Below, piece after piece: positions 32,182-39,465 of a DNA stretch of 40,122 nt. The position numbers and the translations under genes are program-made. Within the stretch, counting starts at the first letter, position 1. The number at the start of each line of letters is the position of its first letter. The DNA comes from Actinomycetota bacterium. GTDB taxonomy: Bacteria > Actinomycetota > Thermoleophilia > Gaiellales > F1-60-MAGs149. The notes beneath the pieces were generated by a model. The model ran no database searches. It had not been told where the DNA came from and saw only the letters and a program-made list of their open reading frames with translations. The DNA lies in assembly GCA_026392355.1 (NCBI GenBank), contig JAPLCF010000044.1, forward strand, positions 1-40,122. The letters run 5' to 3'.

Positions 32182-33054
32182 TCAGCGCTCGTGCAGCGGC
32201 AGGCCGCCGTTCATCGCAGCCACGACCGCATTGGCGACCTCGTCGCCGTAACCCGCCTCGATCGCAGCGCGGTACGTCGCAACGCAGGCCTCCGCGATCT
32301 GCGTCGGCGTGCCGGCCTCCTCGGCGAGCCGCAGAAAGACGTCGACGTCCTTCGCCATCAAGGCGACGGACAATCCACCGGCCATCTCATCGCCCGCCAC
32401 GATCTTCGGAAAACGGTTCGCACTCGCCCATGAACCGCCACTGCCGGCATTGATCGCCTCGAGCAGGCGCACCGGATCGAGGCCCGCTGCAACGCCGGCC
32501 AGCATTGCCTCACCCGTCGCGGCAAGCGTGACGGCATTGAGGACGTTGTTGACGGCCTTCGTCGCATGTCCCGCGCCGCTTGGCCCCATCACGAGAATCT
32601 GCGACGAGATCGCCTCCAGCACTGGCCGTGCCGTCTCGATCGCCGCCGCATCGCCGCCAACGAGCACGACGAGCGTGCCCTGCTCGGCCGCCGCGGCACC
32701 GCCGGTGACGCCGGCGTCGACGAAGGCGATCCCCTGCTCAACGCAGCGCGCGTGGAGGCGCCGCGTTGAGGCAGGATCGGCCGTCGTGAGATCGACGATC
32801 GTCAGCCCCGCGGCGGCGTACGTCAGCAGGCCGTCGGGGCCCTCAACGACCGCCTCGACCTCGCGGGACGACGGTAGCGATAGCAACACGACGGGCGCAG
32901 CCGCGACTGCCGCGAGCTCGACGGGCTCGGCGCCGGTCGCCGCGGCACGCTCCGCATCGGCGTCGCAGGCGAGCACGCGGTAGCCCCCGCGCACGAGGAC
33001 ACCCGCCACGCGCCCGCCGATGTTGCCGCAGCCGACCAGACCAACCGTCTCCAT
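32182..33054 (-). CDS. NAD(P)-dependent 3-hydroxyisobutyrate dehydrogenase-like (beta-hydroxyacid dehydrogenase)
   Basis: 290 residues. GLVGCGNIGG dinucleotide loop (5-14), substrate loop DAGVTGG (family consensus DAPVSGG), catalytic K166 in GAGHATKAVNN, and a helical C-terminal domain. Relatives oxidise 3-hydroxyisobutyrate, tartronate semialdehyde, L-serine or related beta-hydroxyacids; 3-hydroxy- or 3-amino-isobutyrate derivatives are natural products of thymine ring reduction, a possible link with the dihydropyrimidinase. A leaderless -10 box lies 6 nt upstream of the ATG. A second family member is at 39466. Confidence 0.92.
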   Translation of the reverse strand: METVGLVGCGNIGGRVAGVLVRGGYRVLACDADAERAAATGAEPVELAAVAAAPVVLLSLPSSREVEAVVEGPDGLLTYAAAGLTIVDLTTADPASTRRLHARCVEQGIAFVDAGVTGGAAAAEQGTLVVLVGGDAAAIETARPVLEAISSQILVMGPSGAGHATKAVNNVLNAVTLAATGEAMLAGVAAGLDPVRLLEAINAGSGGSWASANRFPKIVAGDEMAGGLSVALMAKDVDVFLRLAEEAGTPTQIAEACVATYRAAIEAGYGDEVANAVVAAMNGGLPLHER

Positions 33055-33060
33055 GACGGC

Positions 33061-33066
33061 AGCCTA
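33061..33066 (-). promoter_or_regulatory. -10 box TAGGCT for leaderless dehydrogenase mRNA
   Basis: Minus-strand TAGGCT, 6 nt before the ATG at 33054; identical to the boxes at 1044 and 5105. Confidence 0.45.
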
Positions 33067-33139
33067 TCGCGTACCTCGCGTCAGCTTCCGGCCGATCGAT
33101 GCGGCGACCTCAGGTGCTCGAGCCTGCAACCCTTCAGGC

Positions 33140-33625
33140 GTGGATTCCGCCGAAGCACGCCGCATTCTCGTCCATGGCTCGACTGGGCCGACGCCGTGCG
33201 GCCTCGGCATTCGTATCGTCGCGGGCTGTCTCGACTTCGGCGTGATCACCGTCGTCCTCTTCTGGCTCAGTCTGTTCACGCGCGAGGAGAAGTCGGACGG
33301 CTCGTTCACCCTGCCCTGGTGGGTCTACGTCATGTACCTCGTTTGGTGGCTGCTCTACTACGGCGTCTTCGAGTACTTCTGGAACGGCCAGACGCCCGGC
33401 AAGCGCGCCACGCGCATTAAGGCCGTGATGGGTGGCGGTGCCGCGTTGACGCCAATCGCGGCAGCCAAGCGCACGCTGGCACGCCCCGTCGATCTGTTTC
33501 CATACTTCACGCCGTACGCACTCGGCATCCTCTGGATTGTCGTGACGGGCGAGAACCGTCGCCAGCGCATCGGCGATCTGTGGGCGGGCACGAAGGTCGT
33601 GTACGTCGACGCCGAGCGCTCGTAA
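33140..33625 (+). CDS. RDD family membrane protein
   Basis: About 161 residues with three to four hydrophobic segments and the RDD domain pattern: GLGIRIVAGCLDFGVI (R and D of the name), WWLLYYGVFEYFWNGQTPGKRATRIKAV, and a last helix followed by RRQRIGDLWAGTKVV. RDD proteins are poorly understood, some acting in ion homeostasis. The start is uncertain: GTG at 33140 leaves a short soluble N-terminus, but no ribosome site or -10 box is visible; the frame is open back to 33020. It is divergent from the dehydrogenase and convergent with the SDR pair (6-nt gap). Confidence 0.8.
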   Translation: MDSAEARRILVHGSTGPTPCGLGIRIVAGCLDFGVITVVLFWLSLFTREEKSDGSFTLPWWVYVMYLVWWLLYYGVFEYFWNGQTPGKRATRIKAVMGGGAALTPIAAAKRTLARPVDLFPYFTPYALGILWIVVTGENRRQRIGDLWAGTKVVYVDAERS

Positions 33626-33631
33626 AGCGGG

Positions 33632-34360
33632 CTATCGCGCCGTGTAGCCCGCGTCGACGACGAGCGCCGTACCGACCGTGGCCTTCGCACGCTCCGAGGC
33701 GAGGTAGGCAATCGCCTCGGCGATCTCGGCCGGCTCGATCAGACGCCCGATCACACCCGCGTCCTCGAAGGCCTTGCGCGTACCCGCCGCATCGCCCGAG
33801 TCGGCAAAGAACCGTTCCACGAGCGGCGTGTCGGTTGGCCCCGGGCAGACGCAGTTGACACGAATGCCTTCGCCCGCGTGATCGAGTGCCATGGCGCGCG
33901 TGAGGTTCACCGCAGCACCCTTCGAAGCGCAGTACGCAGCGGCATCGGGCACCGCAACCATGCCGAGCTGCGAGGCGACGACGACGATCGCGCCCCCGCC
34001 AGCCGTACGGAGGTGCGGGATCGTCGCACGGCACGTGAGGTACACGCCGCGCACGTTGACGCTCATCACACGACCGAACTCCTTCGGCGTGCACTCCACG
34101 ACGGAGCCGCGCGACGCGACGCCGGCGGCGGTCACGACGACGTCGAGCCCGCCGAGCTCTGCCGCGGCCTGCTCGACTGCCGCGGCAACGGAGGCATCGT
34201 CGGAGACATCGCAGACGACCTTCACGTCGGCGCCGCTCTGCGCCAGCATCACCTCGTCGACGTCAAGGGCAGCAACGCGACACCCATCTTCTTGGAACCG
34301 GGCGACTGTGGCAGCGCCGATGCCCGAGGCGCCGCCGGTGATCAGGATACGGCGGCTCAT
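33632..34360 (-). CDS. SDR family NAD(P)-dependent oxidoreductase (second gene of pair)
   Basis: 242-residue classical short-chain dehydrogenase. Cofactor motif TGGASGIG (8-15), NAG-equivalent TAAG, catalytic S130, Y143 and K147 (YCASK), and a C-terminal VVDAGYTAR. Cofactor preference: Asp at the end of strand 2 (ALDVDE) suggests NAD rather than NADP. Its ATG overlaps the TGA of the upstream SDR. Paired SDRs commonly perform successive alcohol oxidations, but the substrate cannot be told. Confidence 0.92.
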   Translation of the reverse strand: MSRRILITGGASGIGAATVARFQEDGCRVAALDVDEVMLAQSGADVKVVCDVSDDASVAAAVEQAAAELGGLDVVVTAAGVASRGSVVECTPKEFGRVMSVNVRGVYLTCRATIPHLRTAGGGAIVVVASQLGMVAVPDAAAYCASKGAAVNLTRAMALDHAGEGIRVNCVCPGPTDTPLVERFFADSGDAAGTRKAFEDAGVIGRLIEPAEIAEAIAYLASERAKATVGTALVVDAGYTAR

Positions 34361-35106
34361 ACGGCCGTCATCCCGCCATCGACGATGAACGCCGAGCCGG
34401 TCACGAATGAGGCGCGGTCACTGGCTAGGAAGCAGATCGCATCGGCTACCTCATCGGCTCGGCCGACGCGGCCAATGGGGTGCATCGGCTCGAAGGCTGC
34501 AAAGGCCGCTTCCGGATCGGCGAGGCCCGCAACGAACTGACGCGGCTGCGGCGTGTCGATCACGCCCGGGCAGATCGCGTTGACGCGAATCCCCTGGTCG
34601 GCGAGGTCGATCGCCATGCCCTTCGACAGGTGGATCACGCCGGCCTTGGCCGCGCCGTAGGCGCTCATGGCGCGTAGGGCCTTGAGCCCGCCGACGCTGG
34701 CGATGTTGATGACGTTCGCGCCGTCGCGTCCGGCCATCAGCGGGAGCACGGCTTGCGACACCAGAAACACGCTCTTCAAGACCGCCCCGTGGACGAAGTC
34801 CCACTGTGCCTCGGTCGTCTCGAGGAAGGGTGCGCCGACGATCGCTCCGTGATTGCAGACGAGGACATCGACACCGCCGTGCGCCGCGCGTGCGGTCTCG
34901 GCGATGTGTGCACAGTCCTCCGCGCGCGTCACGTCGGCGACACACCAGGCCGCGCCGTACTCGGCGGCGACCGCTTCGACCGCGGGCTCGCGGTCGCTGA
35001 GCACCAGCAACGCCCCTTCGCTGGCGAGCCGCGCTGCAGTGGCGCGTCCGATGCCACCCGCCGCACCCGTCAAAACGATGACACGACTCTCAAGCTCTCC
35101 GGCCAT
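34357..35106 (-). CDS. SDR family NAD(P)-dependent oxidoreductase (first gene of pair)
   Basis: 249-residue classical SDR: TGAAGGIG (13-20), CNHG in place of the usual NNAG, S137, Y150, K154 (YGAAK), CPGVIDTP and a terminal FIVDGGMTAV. LSDRE at strand 2 suggests NAD preference. The ATG at 35106 is preferred over the longer frame because the SDR fold starts there and the upstream stretch crosses the divergent promoter region. It overlaps the next SDR by 4 nt and is divergent from the alpha/beta hydrolase with a 107-bp gap containing a palindrome. Confidence 0.92.
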   Translation of the reverse strand: MAGELESRVIVLTGAAGGIGRATAARLASEGALLVLSDREPAVEAVAAEYGAAWCVADVTRAEDCAHIAETARAAHGGVDVLVCNHGAIVGAPFLETTEAQWDFVHGAVLKSVFLVSQAVLPLMAGRDGANVINIASVGGLKALRAMSAYGAAKAGVIHLSKGMAIDLADQGIRVNAICPGVIDTPQPRQFVAGLADPEAAFAAFEPMHPIGRVGRADEVADAICFLASDRASFVTGSAFIVDGGMTAV

Positions 35107-35136
35107 TGTGCGTTTCCCTTTCCCCTCGACCCCGGA

Positions 35137-35159
35137 TACTCTCCGGTCAGGAGAGGATA
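35137..35159. promoter_or_regulatory. Candidate operator between divergent SDR and hydrolase operons
   Basis: CTCTCC and GGAGAG form a dyad around GGTCA (35139-35155). It is bracketed by a plus-strand TACTCT (35137-35142) and a minus-strand TATCCT (35154-35159), both TANNNT -10 candidates pointing outward. A dimeric repressor bound here would block both directions. No regulator gene is adjacent. Confidence 0.4.
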
Positions 35160-35213
35160 CCCCGCACGCGCTGCTCGTCCTAGTGCACCGGGAGACCACA
35201 GGAGGAGAGACTC

Positions 35214-36041
35214 ATGCCCTTCGTCACCCTGGCGAATGACAACCGCATCTACTACGAACTGACCGGCCCCGAGGATGGTCCGATCGTGATGCAGTTCGGT
35301 GGCTCGCTGTTCGGCCGCCACAACTTCGGCTTCGTCAATGATGGCTTCCGCGAGCGCGGCTTTCGCCTCCTCTCGTTCGACGCGACGGGCTACGGCCGCT
35401 CCGATTGTCCCAATACCGAGCACTCCGTCGAGAACTGGGCCGATGAGGGCGCACTGCTCCTCGACGCGCTTGGCTTTGATCGCGTCTTTGTCCACGGCAC
35501 GTCGATGGGCGGCATGGTCACCATCGCCTTCGTCGGCAAGTACCCGGAGCGCACGATCGCGGCCTGCGCCGACTGCGGCATGGCGCGCTGCGACCTCTAC
35601 CGCAAGGTCTACTTCGGCACGTGGCGCAAGATGGCAGAGGCGATGCCGCTGGACGACTTCTGCGACCTCGTCACGATCCAGGCCGTCGGCGACCAGTTCC
35701 TCGCCGATAACCCGGGCACCTTCGACCTCGTGCGCCACGTGATCCGGCTCAACCCGCCGTACACGATCCGCTGGGCCTGCCTCGCCATGGAGAACATGGA
35801 CAACGAGCACATCGCCCGCGAGATCAAGCGTCCGATCCTGTTCACGAACGGCTCGCGTGACACGATGACGCCGCCCCGCCTCGCGACCGGCGGCTTCTCG
35901 GCCCACGACATCGCCGATGCGATCGGCGACTGGGCGACGGTGCACGAGTTCACCGAGATCGGCCACGCCGGCCTGCTCGAGTGCCCCGCTGAGGCGACCG
36001 AGCTCGTCACGACATTCTTCAAGCAGCACGCGGACGCGTAG
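35214..36041 (+). CDS. Alpha/beta hydrolase
   Basis: 275 residues. Nucleophile elbow GTSMGG with S97, oxyanion FGGSLFGRHNF, TGYGRSD after strand 4, an acidic residue in ILFTNGSRDTMTPP and the terminal His in EIGHAGLLECP. Similar to 3-oxoadipate enol-lactonase-like and general ester/lactone hydrolases; the substrate is unassigned. GGAGGAGAG ribosome site lies just before the ATG. The LLM oxidoreductase follows after 13 nt, suggesting a two-gene operon. Confidence 0.9.
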   Translation: MPFVTLANDNRIYYELTGPEDGPIVMQFGGSLFGRHNFGFVNDGFRERGFRLLSFDATGYGRSDCPNTEHSVENWADEGALLLDALGFDRVFVHGTSMGGMVTIAFVGKYPERTIAACADCGMARCDLYRKVYFGTWRKMAEAMPLDDFCDLVTIQAVGDQFLADNPGTFDLVRHVIRLNPPYTIRWACLAMENMDNEHIAREIKRPILFTNGSRDTMTPPRLATGGFSAHDIADAIGDWATVHEFTEIGHAGLLECPAEATELVTTFFKQHADA

Positions 36042-36054
36042 GAGACCCCTGACC

Positions 36055-37053
36055 ATGCATTTCGGCATCACCGTTCTTCCCGATCCTCCCTACACCGACC
36101 TCGTGCGCCTGTTCAAGCAGGCCGAGGACAACGGGTTCGAGATCGGTTGGACCTACGACTCGCACGTGCTGTGGCAGGACCCGTATCCGCTGCTGACGGC
36201 TGCCGCCCTCGGCACGGAGCGCATCAAGCTCGGCATGTGCGTGACGAACCCGGGTACGCGCGAGCCCACCGTCACCGCGTCGGCGCACGCCACGCTGAAC
36301 GACATCTCGGGTGGCCGCGTGGTCTTCGGCATTGGTCGAGGTGACTCCGCACGCCGCTACATCGGCCTGCAGCCCGTCAAGGTCGCCGAGTACGAGGCCG
36401 CCACGGCGATGATGAAGGACCTGATGAACGGCCGGAAGGCAGAGTGGAACGGCAAGGAGCTCCAGCTCGAGTGGGCCAAGGACCTGCCGGAGATCCCGTT
36501 CTACCTTGCGGGCTACGGCCCGAAGGCGCTGGCTGTGGCCGGGCGCCATGCCGAGGGCGTGATCATCCAGCTCGCCGATCCGGAGATCATCCAGTGGATC
36601 ATGGGCCTGGCCCGTGCCGCCGCTGAGAAGGCCGGTCGTGACCCCGATGCCCTCGAGCCGATTGTCTGCGCTCCTGCGGTGCTGATGGACGACATGGCGG
36701 CGGCGCGCGATGCGTCCCGCTGGTTCCCGGCGATGGTCTCCAACCACGTCTTCGATCTGATGCAGCGCTACGACAAGTCCGAGCTGCCCGAGGCGCTGAC
36801 GTCCTTCATGGAGCGCCGCGAGTTCTACAACTACGACGACCATTCCCGCGAGGGAGCCGCCCACGGCGAGTTCGTCGACGACGAGACCGCGGATCGCTTC
36901 AGCATCCTCGGCACCGTCGAGCAGCACGTCGCCAAGCTCAAGGAGCTCGAGGCGATCGGCGTGAAGCACTACAACATCTATCTGATGGCCGGCGATCGCG
37001 AGCGCACGATCGACGTGTACGGCAAGGAGATCATCCCGCAGTTTGCGGGATGA
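36055..37053 (+). CDS. LLM class flavin-dependent oxidoreductase (luciferase-like, possibly F420-dependent)
   Basis: 332 residues, luciferase-like TIM barrel: MHFGITVLPDPPYTDLVRL, GWTYDSHVLWQDPYPLLTAAALGTERI, NPGTREPTVTASAHATLNDIS, GRVVFGIGRGDSARRYIG and FYLAGYGPKALAVAGRHAEG. Members use reduced FMN to hydroxylate substrates or F420 to reduce them. The sequence recalls the subfamily typed by CPS_4356 that is often called F420-dependent, but cofactor choice cannot be settled by eye and no F420 genes are present. Start ATG follows GGAG at 36041-36044. Pairing with an alpha/beta hydrolase suggests oxidative attack on a ring followed by hydrolysis. Confidence 0.9.
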   Translation: MHFGITVLPDPPYTDLVRLFKQAEDNGFEIGWTYDSHVLWQDPYPLLTAAALGTERIKLGMCVTNPGTREPTVTASAHATLNDISGGRVVFGIGRGDSARRYIGLQPVKVAEYEAATAMMKDLMNGRKAEWNGKELQLEWAKDLPEIPFYLAGYGPKALAVAGRHAEGVIIQLADPEIIQWIMGLARAAAEKAGRDPDALEPIVCAPAVLMDDMAAARDASRWFPAMVSNHVFDLMQRYDKSELPEALTSFMERREFYNYDDHSREGAAHGEFVDDETADRFSILGTVEQHVAKLKELEAIGVKHYNIYLMAGDRERTIDVYGKEIIPQFAG

Positions 37054-37064
37054 CGGCGGGAACG

Positions 37065-37106
37065 CCTCGAGGTGGCTCGGTCGGAAACGACCGATTCACC
37101 TCGAGG
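37065..37106. repeat. Hairpin A of an inverted hairpin pair
   Basis: Ten base pairs (CCTCGAGGTG with CACCTCGAGG), a 2x2 mismatch, seven more pairs (TCGGTCG with CGACCGA), and a GAAA tetraloop. It starts 11 nt after the LLM stop. A CGGGA/TCCCG pair (37057-37061 and 37110-37114) may extend it. Confidence 0.85.
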
Positions 37107-37176
37107 TGATCCCGTCGCCTCGGTTGATCAACCGCGCCAGCAGCGGCGATGGATTTCCGCGACCTTGGATTCAGGC

Positions 37177-37238
37177 GACGCGATGGCCTTGAGGTGAATC
37201 GGTCGTTTCCGACCGAGCCACCTCAAGGCCTTCGCGTC
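37177..37238. repeat. Hairpin B, inverted copy of hairpin A with covarying pair
   Basis: The core 37187-37228 is the reverse complement of hairpin A except that one C-G stem pair is T-A (both partners changed). Additional pairing (GG with CC, then GACGCGA at 37177-37183 with TCGCGTC at 37232-37238) extends the stem to about 26 bp. It ends 3 nt before the stop of the minus-strand M20 hydrolase, so it may terminate that gene. Confidence 0.85.
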
Positions 37239-37240
37239 GT

Positions 37241-38482
37241 CTACGCCTTCCCAACCCGGTCGATCGCGCGCCCAACGGCGATGCCGAAGGCCTGCGCCGC
37301 GAGGAGCAGGTGCTCCTCCGGCGTGTCCTCTTCGATGCAGTGCGAGAGGCCATTGGTCGACGAGGCGAAGAGCATCACGGTCGGCACCATGCGCGCCATC
37401 TCGGCGGCGTCGTGCAGCGGACCCGACGGCAGCGCGCGGTCCGTCCCTGTGACCTCGCGCACCGCGGCACGCGCGTCTTCGATCAACGCGGCGTCGAACG
37501 GGATCGGCGGAATGCGCCAGAGCTGCTCCCACTCGACCGTGCAGCCAAACTCCTCAGCAGCCTGCTGCGCGGCGACGCGCGCGTCGGCGTTCATCGCCGC
37601 GAGCGTGTCGGCATCGATGTGGCGCTGATCGACCAGGATCTCCGTGACCCCCGGCACGGCGGTGACCACACCGGGCGTGCAGTTGGCGTTGCCAATCGTC
37701 GAGACACCGTCGTGCTTGATCGCAACGTCGCGCAGCAAGAGCGCGAAGCGCGCGGCAGCGGAGAACGTGTCTTTGCGGTGCAGCATCGGCGTGGATCCGG
37801 CGTGCGCGGCCTGGCCGCGGAACGTGACGGTGTACCGCTCGACGCCGACCGTGCCGAGCACGGCGCCAACCGCGAGGCCCTCGCTCTCGAGCACCGGGCC
37901 CTGCTCGATGTGGAGCTCGAGGTAGGCCTTCACGTCCTCAATGCGGCGCTTGGCAAGGTGTGACTGGTCGAGGTCGACGCCCATCGCCTTGAGTGCGTCG
38001 TCGAGGCGAATGCCGTCCTTGTCGGTGAATTCGCGCACGTCCGCGATCTCAAGCGTGCCGGCAAACGCCGACGAGCCGAGCAGGCTGCGACCGAAGCGCG
38101 CGCCCTCCTCGTCGGCCCAATCGACGAGCTTGATCGTGCACGGCGGCGTGCCGGCGGCAGCGGCCGAGCGCAGCACCTCGAGCCCACCCATCACGCCCAG
38201 CACGCCGTCGAGCCAGCCGCCGCGCGGCACGGCATCGACATGGCTGCCGACGGCGACGGCCTCGGGGCGAGCACCCGGCAGCGTCGCCCAGATGTTGCCG
38301 CACTCGTCCATTTCGTAGGTGACGCCAGGGATCTCGTCGAGCTTGGCGCGCAAGAAGTCGCGGGCCTTCACCCAGTCGTCGGTCCAGGCGAGCCGGCGGG
38401 CCCCATCGGGTCCTCCCGTCAAGGCGTTGAGTTCCTTGAGATCGCGGACGACGTTGGCGGGGACATAGGCGGCGGTGCTCAT
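37241..38482 (-). CDS. M20 family N-carbamoyl-amino-acid amidohydrolase / allantoate amidohydrolase-like, second copy
   Basis: 413 residues. VGSHVDAVPRGGWLDGVLG (metal His and Asp), DWADEEGARFG (acidic pair), LELHIEQGPVLE, GQAAHAGSTPM and the C-terminal LSHCIEEDTP. It differs from the copy at 2268-3515 in the metal loops (GWLDG versus KYDG), so the two are diverged paralogues with probably different substrates. The ATG at 38482 lies 7 nt after a TATTCT -10 box; longer upstream reading frame is a shadow of the HMGL gene. It is divergent from HMGL and convergent with the LLM gene. Confidence 0.92.
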   Translation of the reverse strand: MSTAAYVPANVVRDLKELNALTGGPDGARRLAWTDDWVKARDFLRAKLDEIPGVTYEMDECGNIWATLPGARPEAVAVGSHVDAVPRGGWLDGVLGVMGGLEVLRSAAAAGTPPCTIKLVDWADEEGARFGRSLLGSSAFAGTLEIADVREFTDKDGIRLDDALKAMGVDLDQSHLAKRRIEDVKAYLELHIEQGPVLESEGLAVGAVLGTVGVERYTVTFRGQAAHAGSTPMLHRKDTFSAAARFALLLRDVAIKHDGVSTIGNANCTPGVVTAVPGVTEILVDQRHIDADTLAAMNADARVAAQQAAEEFGCTVEWEQLWRIPPIPFDAALIEDARAAVREVTGTDRALPSGPLHDAAEMARMVPTVMLFASSTNGLSHCIEEDTPEEHLLLAAQAFGIAVGRAIDRVGKA

Positions 38483-38489
38483 GCCCGGG

Positions 38490-38495
38490 AGAATA
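38490..38495 (-). promoter_or_regulatory. -10 box TATTCT for leaderless M20 hydrolase mRNA
   Basis: Minus-strand TATTCT, 7 nt before the ATG at 38482, with no Shine-Dalgarno sequence in between. Confidence 0.45.
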
Positions 38496-38507
38496 CTGCC
38501 TCGAACG

Positions 38508-38535
38508 TTGGATTTCCCGGGGTGGCGGGTATGCT
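38508..38535 (+). promoter_or_regulatory. Promoter TTGGAT-16-TATGCT for HMGL operon
   Basis: TTGGAT at 38508-38513 and TATGCT at 38530-38535 with a 16-nt spacer. GGAGG at 38552-38556 precedes the ATG at 38561. Confidence 0.45.
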
Positions 38536-38560
38536 TGCCCTCATTCCGACCGGAGGATCT

Positions 38561-39463
38561 ATGCGCATCACGCTCTGTGACGTCGGCCCGCGAGACGGGC
38601 TCCAGAACGACCCCGTCCAACTCGAGCCCGCCCAGCGAGCCGAGCTCGTCGACCGCCTGTCGGCGACGGGTCTGCCCCGCGTCGAGGCCGTGTCGTTCGT
38701 CAATCCGAAGGCCGTGCCCCGTATGGCGGGTGCCGCCGAGGTGATGAGCACCATCAATCGCAAGCCTGGCGTGATTTACGCAGGCCTGATCCTCAACGGC
38801 CGCGGTCTCGACGACGCGATCGCAGCGAACGTCGATGAGGTACATGTCGCGTACCCCCTCACGAACACGTTCTGCCGCAAGAACCAAAATGTCACGCTCG
38901 ACGAGGCGACCGTCATCGGTCAGCAGCTCGTTGAGGGCGCCAAGGCGGCCGGCAAGCGCGTGACCATGACGCTTGGCGTCAGCTTCGGGTGCCCGTTCGA
39001 GGGTCCGGTCGACCCGGGCCTGGTCGTCGAGCACGCACGCCTCGCGGTCGCGGCTGGCGCCGACGAGGTGATTCTCGCCGATACGGTCGGCGTCGCCGTC
39101 CCGACGCAGATGACGCAGCTCGTGCCCGCCACGCTGGCCGCGATCTCGGGTACGCCCGTCGGACTGCACCTGCACAACACGCGCAACACCGGCTATGCGA
39201 ACGCCGCTGCGGGCCTCGAAGCCGGCGCGACGATCTTTGACGCCTCGATCGGTGGCCTCGGTGGCTGTCCGTTCGCGCCGCGCGCCACGGGCAACATCGC
39301 CACGGAGGATCTCGTCTACATGCTCGACGGCATGGGCGTGGAGACCGGCGTCGATCTTGACGAGCTGATCCGCGTCAGCGAGTGGCTCGGCGGCGTGATG
39401 GGGCGCGACCTCCCGGGTCTCGTCCACCGTGCCGGTCCGTTCATCCCCGTTGGCACGGACTGA
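38561..39463 (+). CDS. Hydroxymethylglutaryl-CoA lyase-like (HMGL domain) enzyme
   Basis: 300 residues, DRE-TIM barrel. DVGPRDGLQN (R11, D12), GLHLHNTRNTGYAN (metal His pair) and GGLGGCPFAPRATGNIATEDLVY with C236 match HMG-CoA lyase, which cleaves HMG-CoA to acetoacetate and acetyl-CoA. Related bacterial enzymes cleave other 3-hydroxy-3-methyl acyl-CoAs, so leucine degradation is not certain; no isovaleryl- or methylcrotonyl-CoA genes are near. The dehydrogenase gene follows after 2 nt. With the CaiB-type CoA-transferase it provides a plausible acyl-CoA end to the degradative routes here. Confidence 0.93.
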   Translation: MRITLCDVGPRDGLQNDPVQLEPAQRAELVDRLSATGLPRVEAVSFVNPKAVPRMAGAAEVMSTINRKPGVIYAGLILNGRGLDDAIAANVDEVHVAYPLTNTFCRKNQNVTLDEATVIGQQLVEGAKAAGKRVTMTLGVSFGCPFEGPVDPGLVVEHARLAVAAGADEVILADTVGVAVPTQMTQLVPATLAAISGTPVGLHLHNTRNTGYANAAAGLEAGATIFDASIGGLGGCPFAPRATGNIATEDLVYMLDGMGVETGVDLDELIRVSEWLGGVMGRDLPGLVHRAGPFIPVGTD

Positions 39464-39465
39464 CC

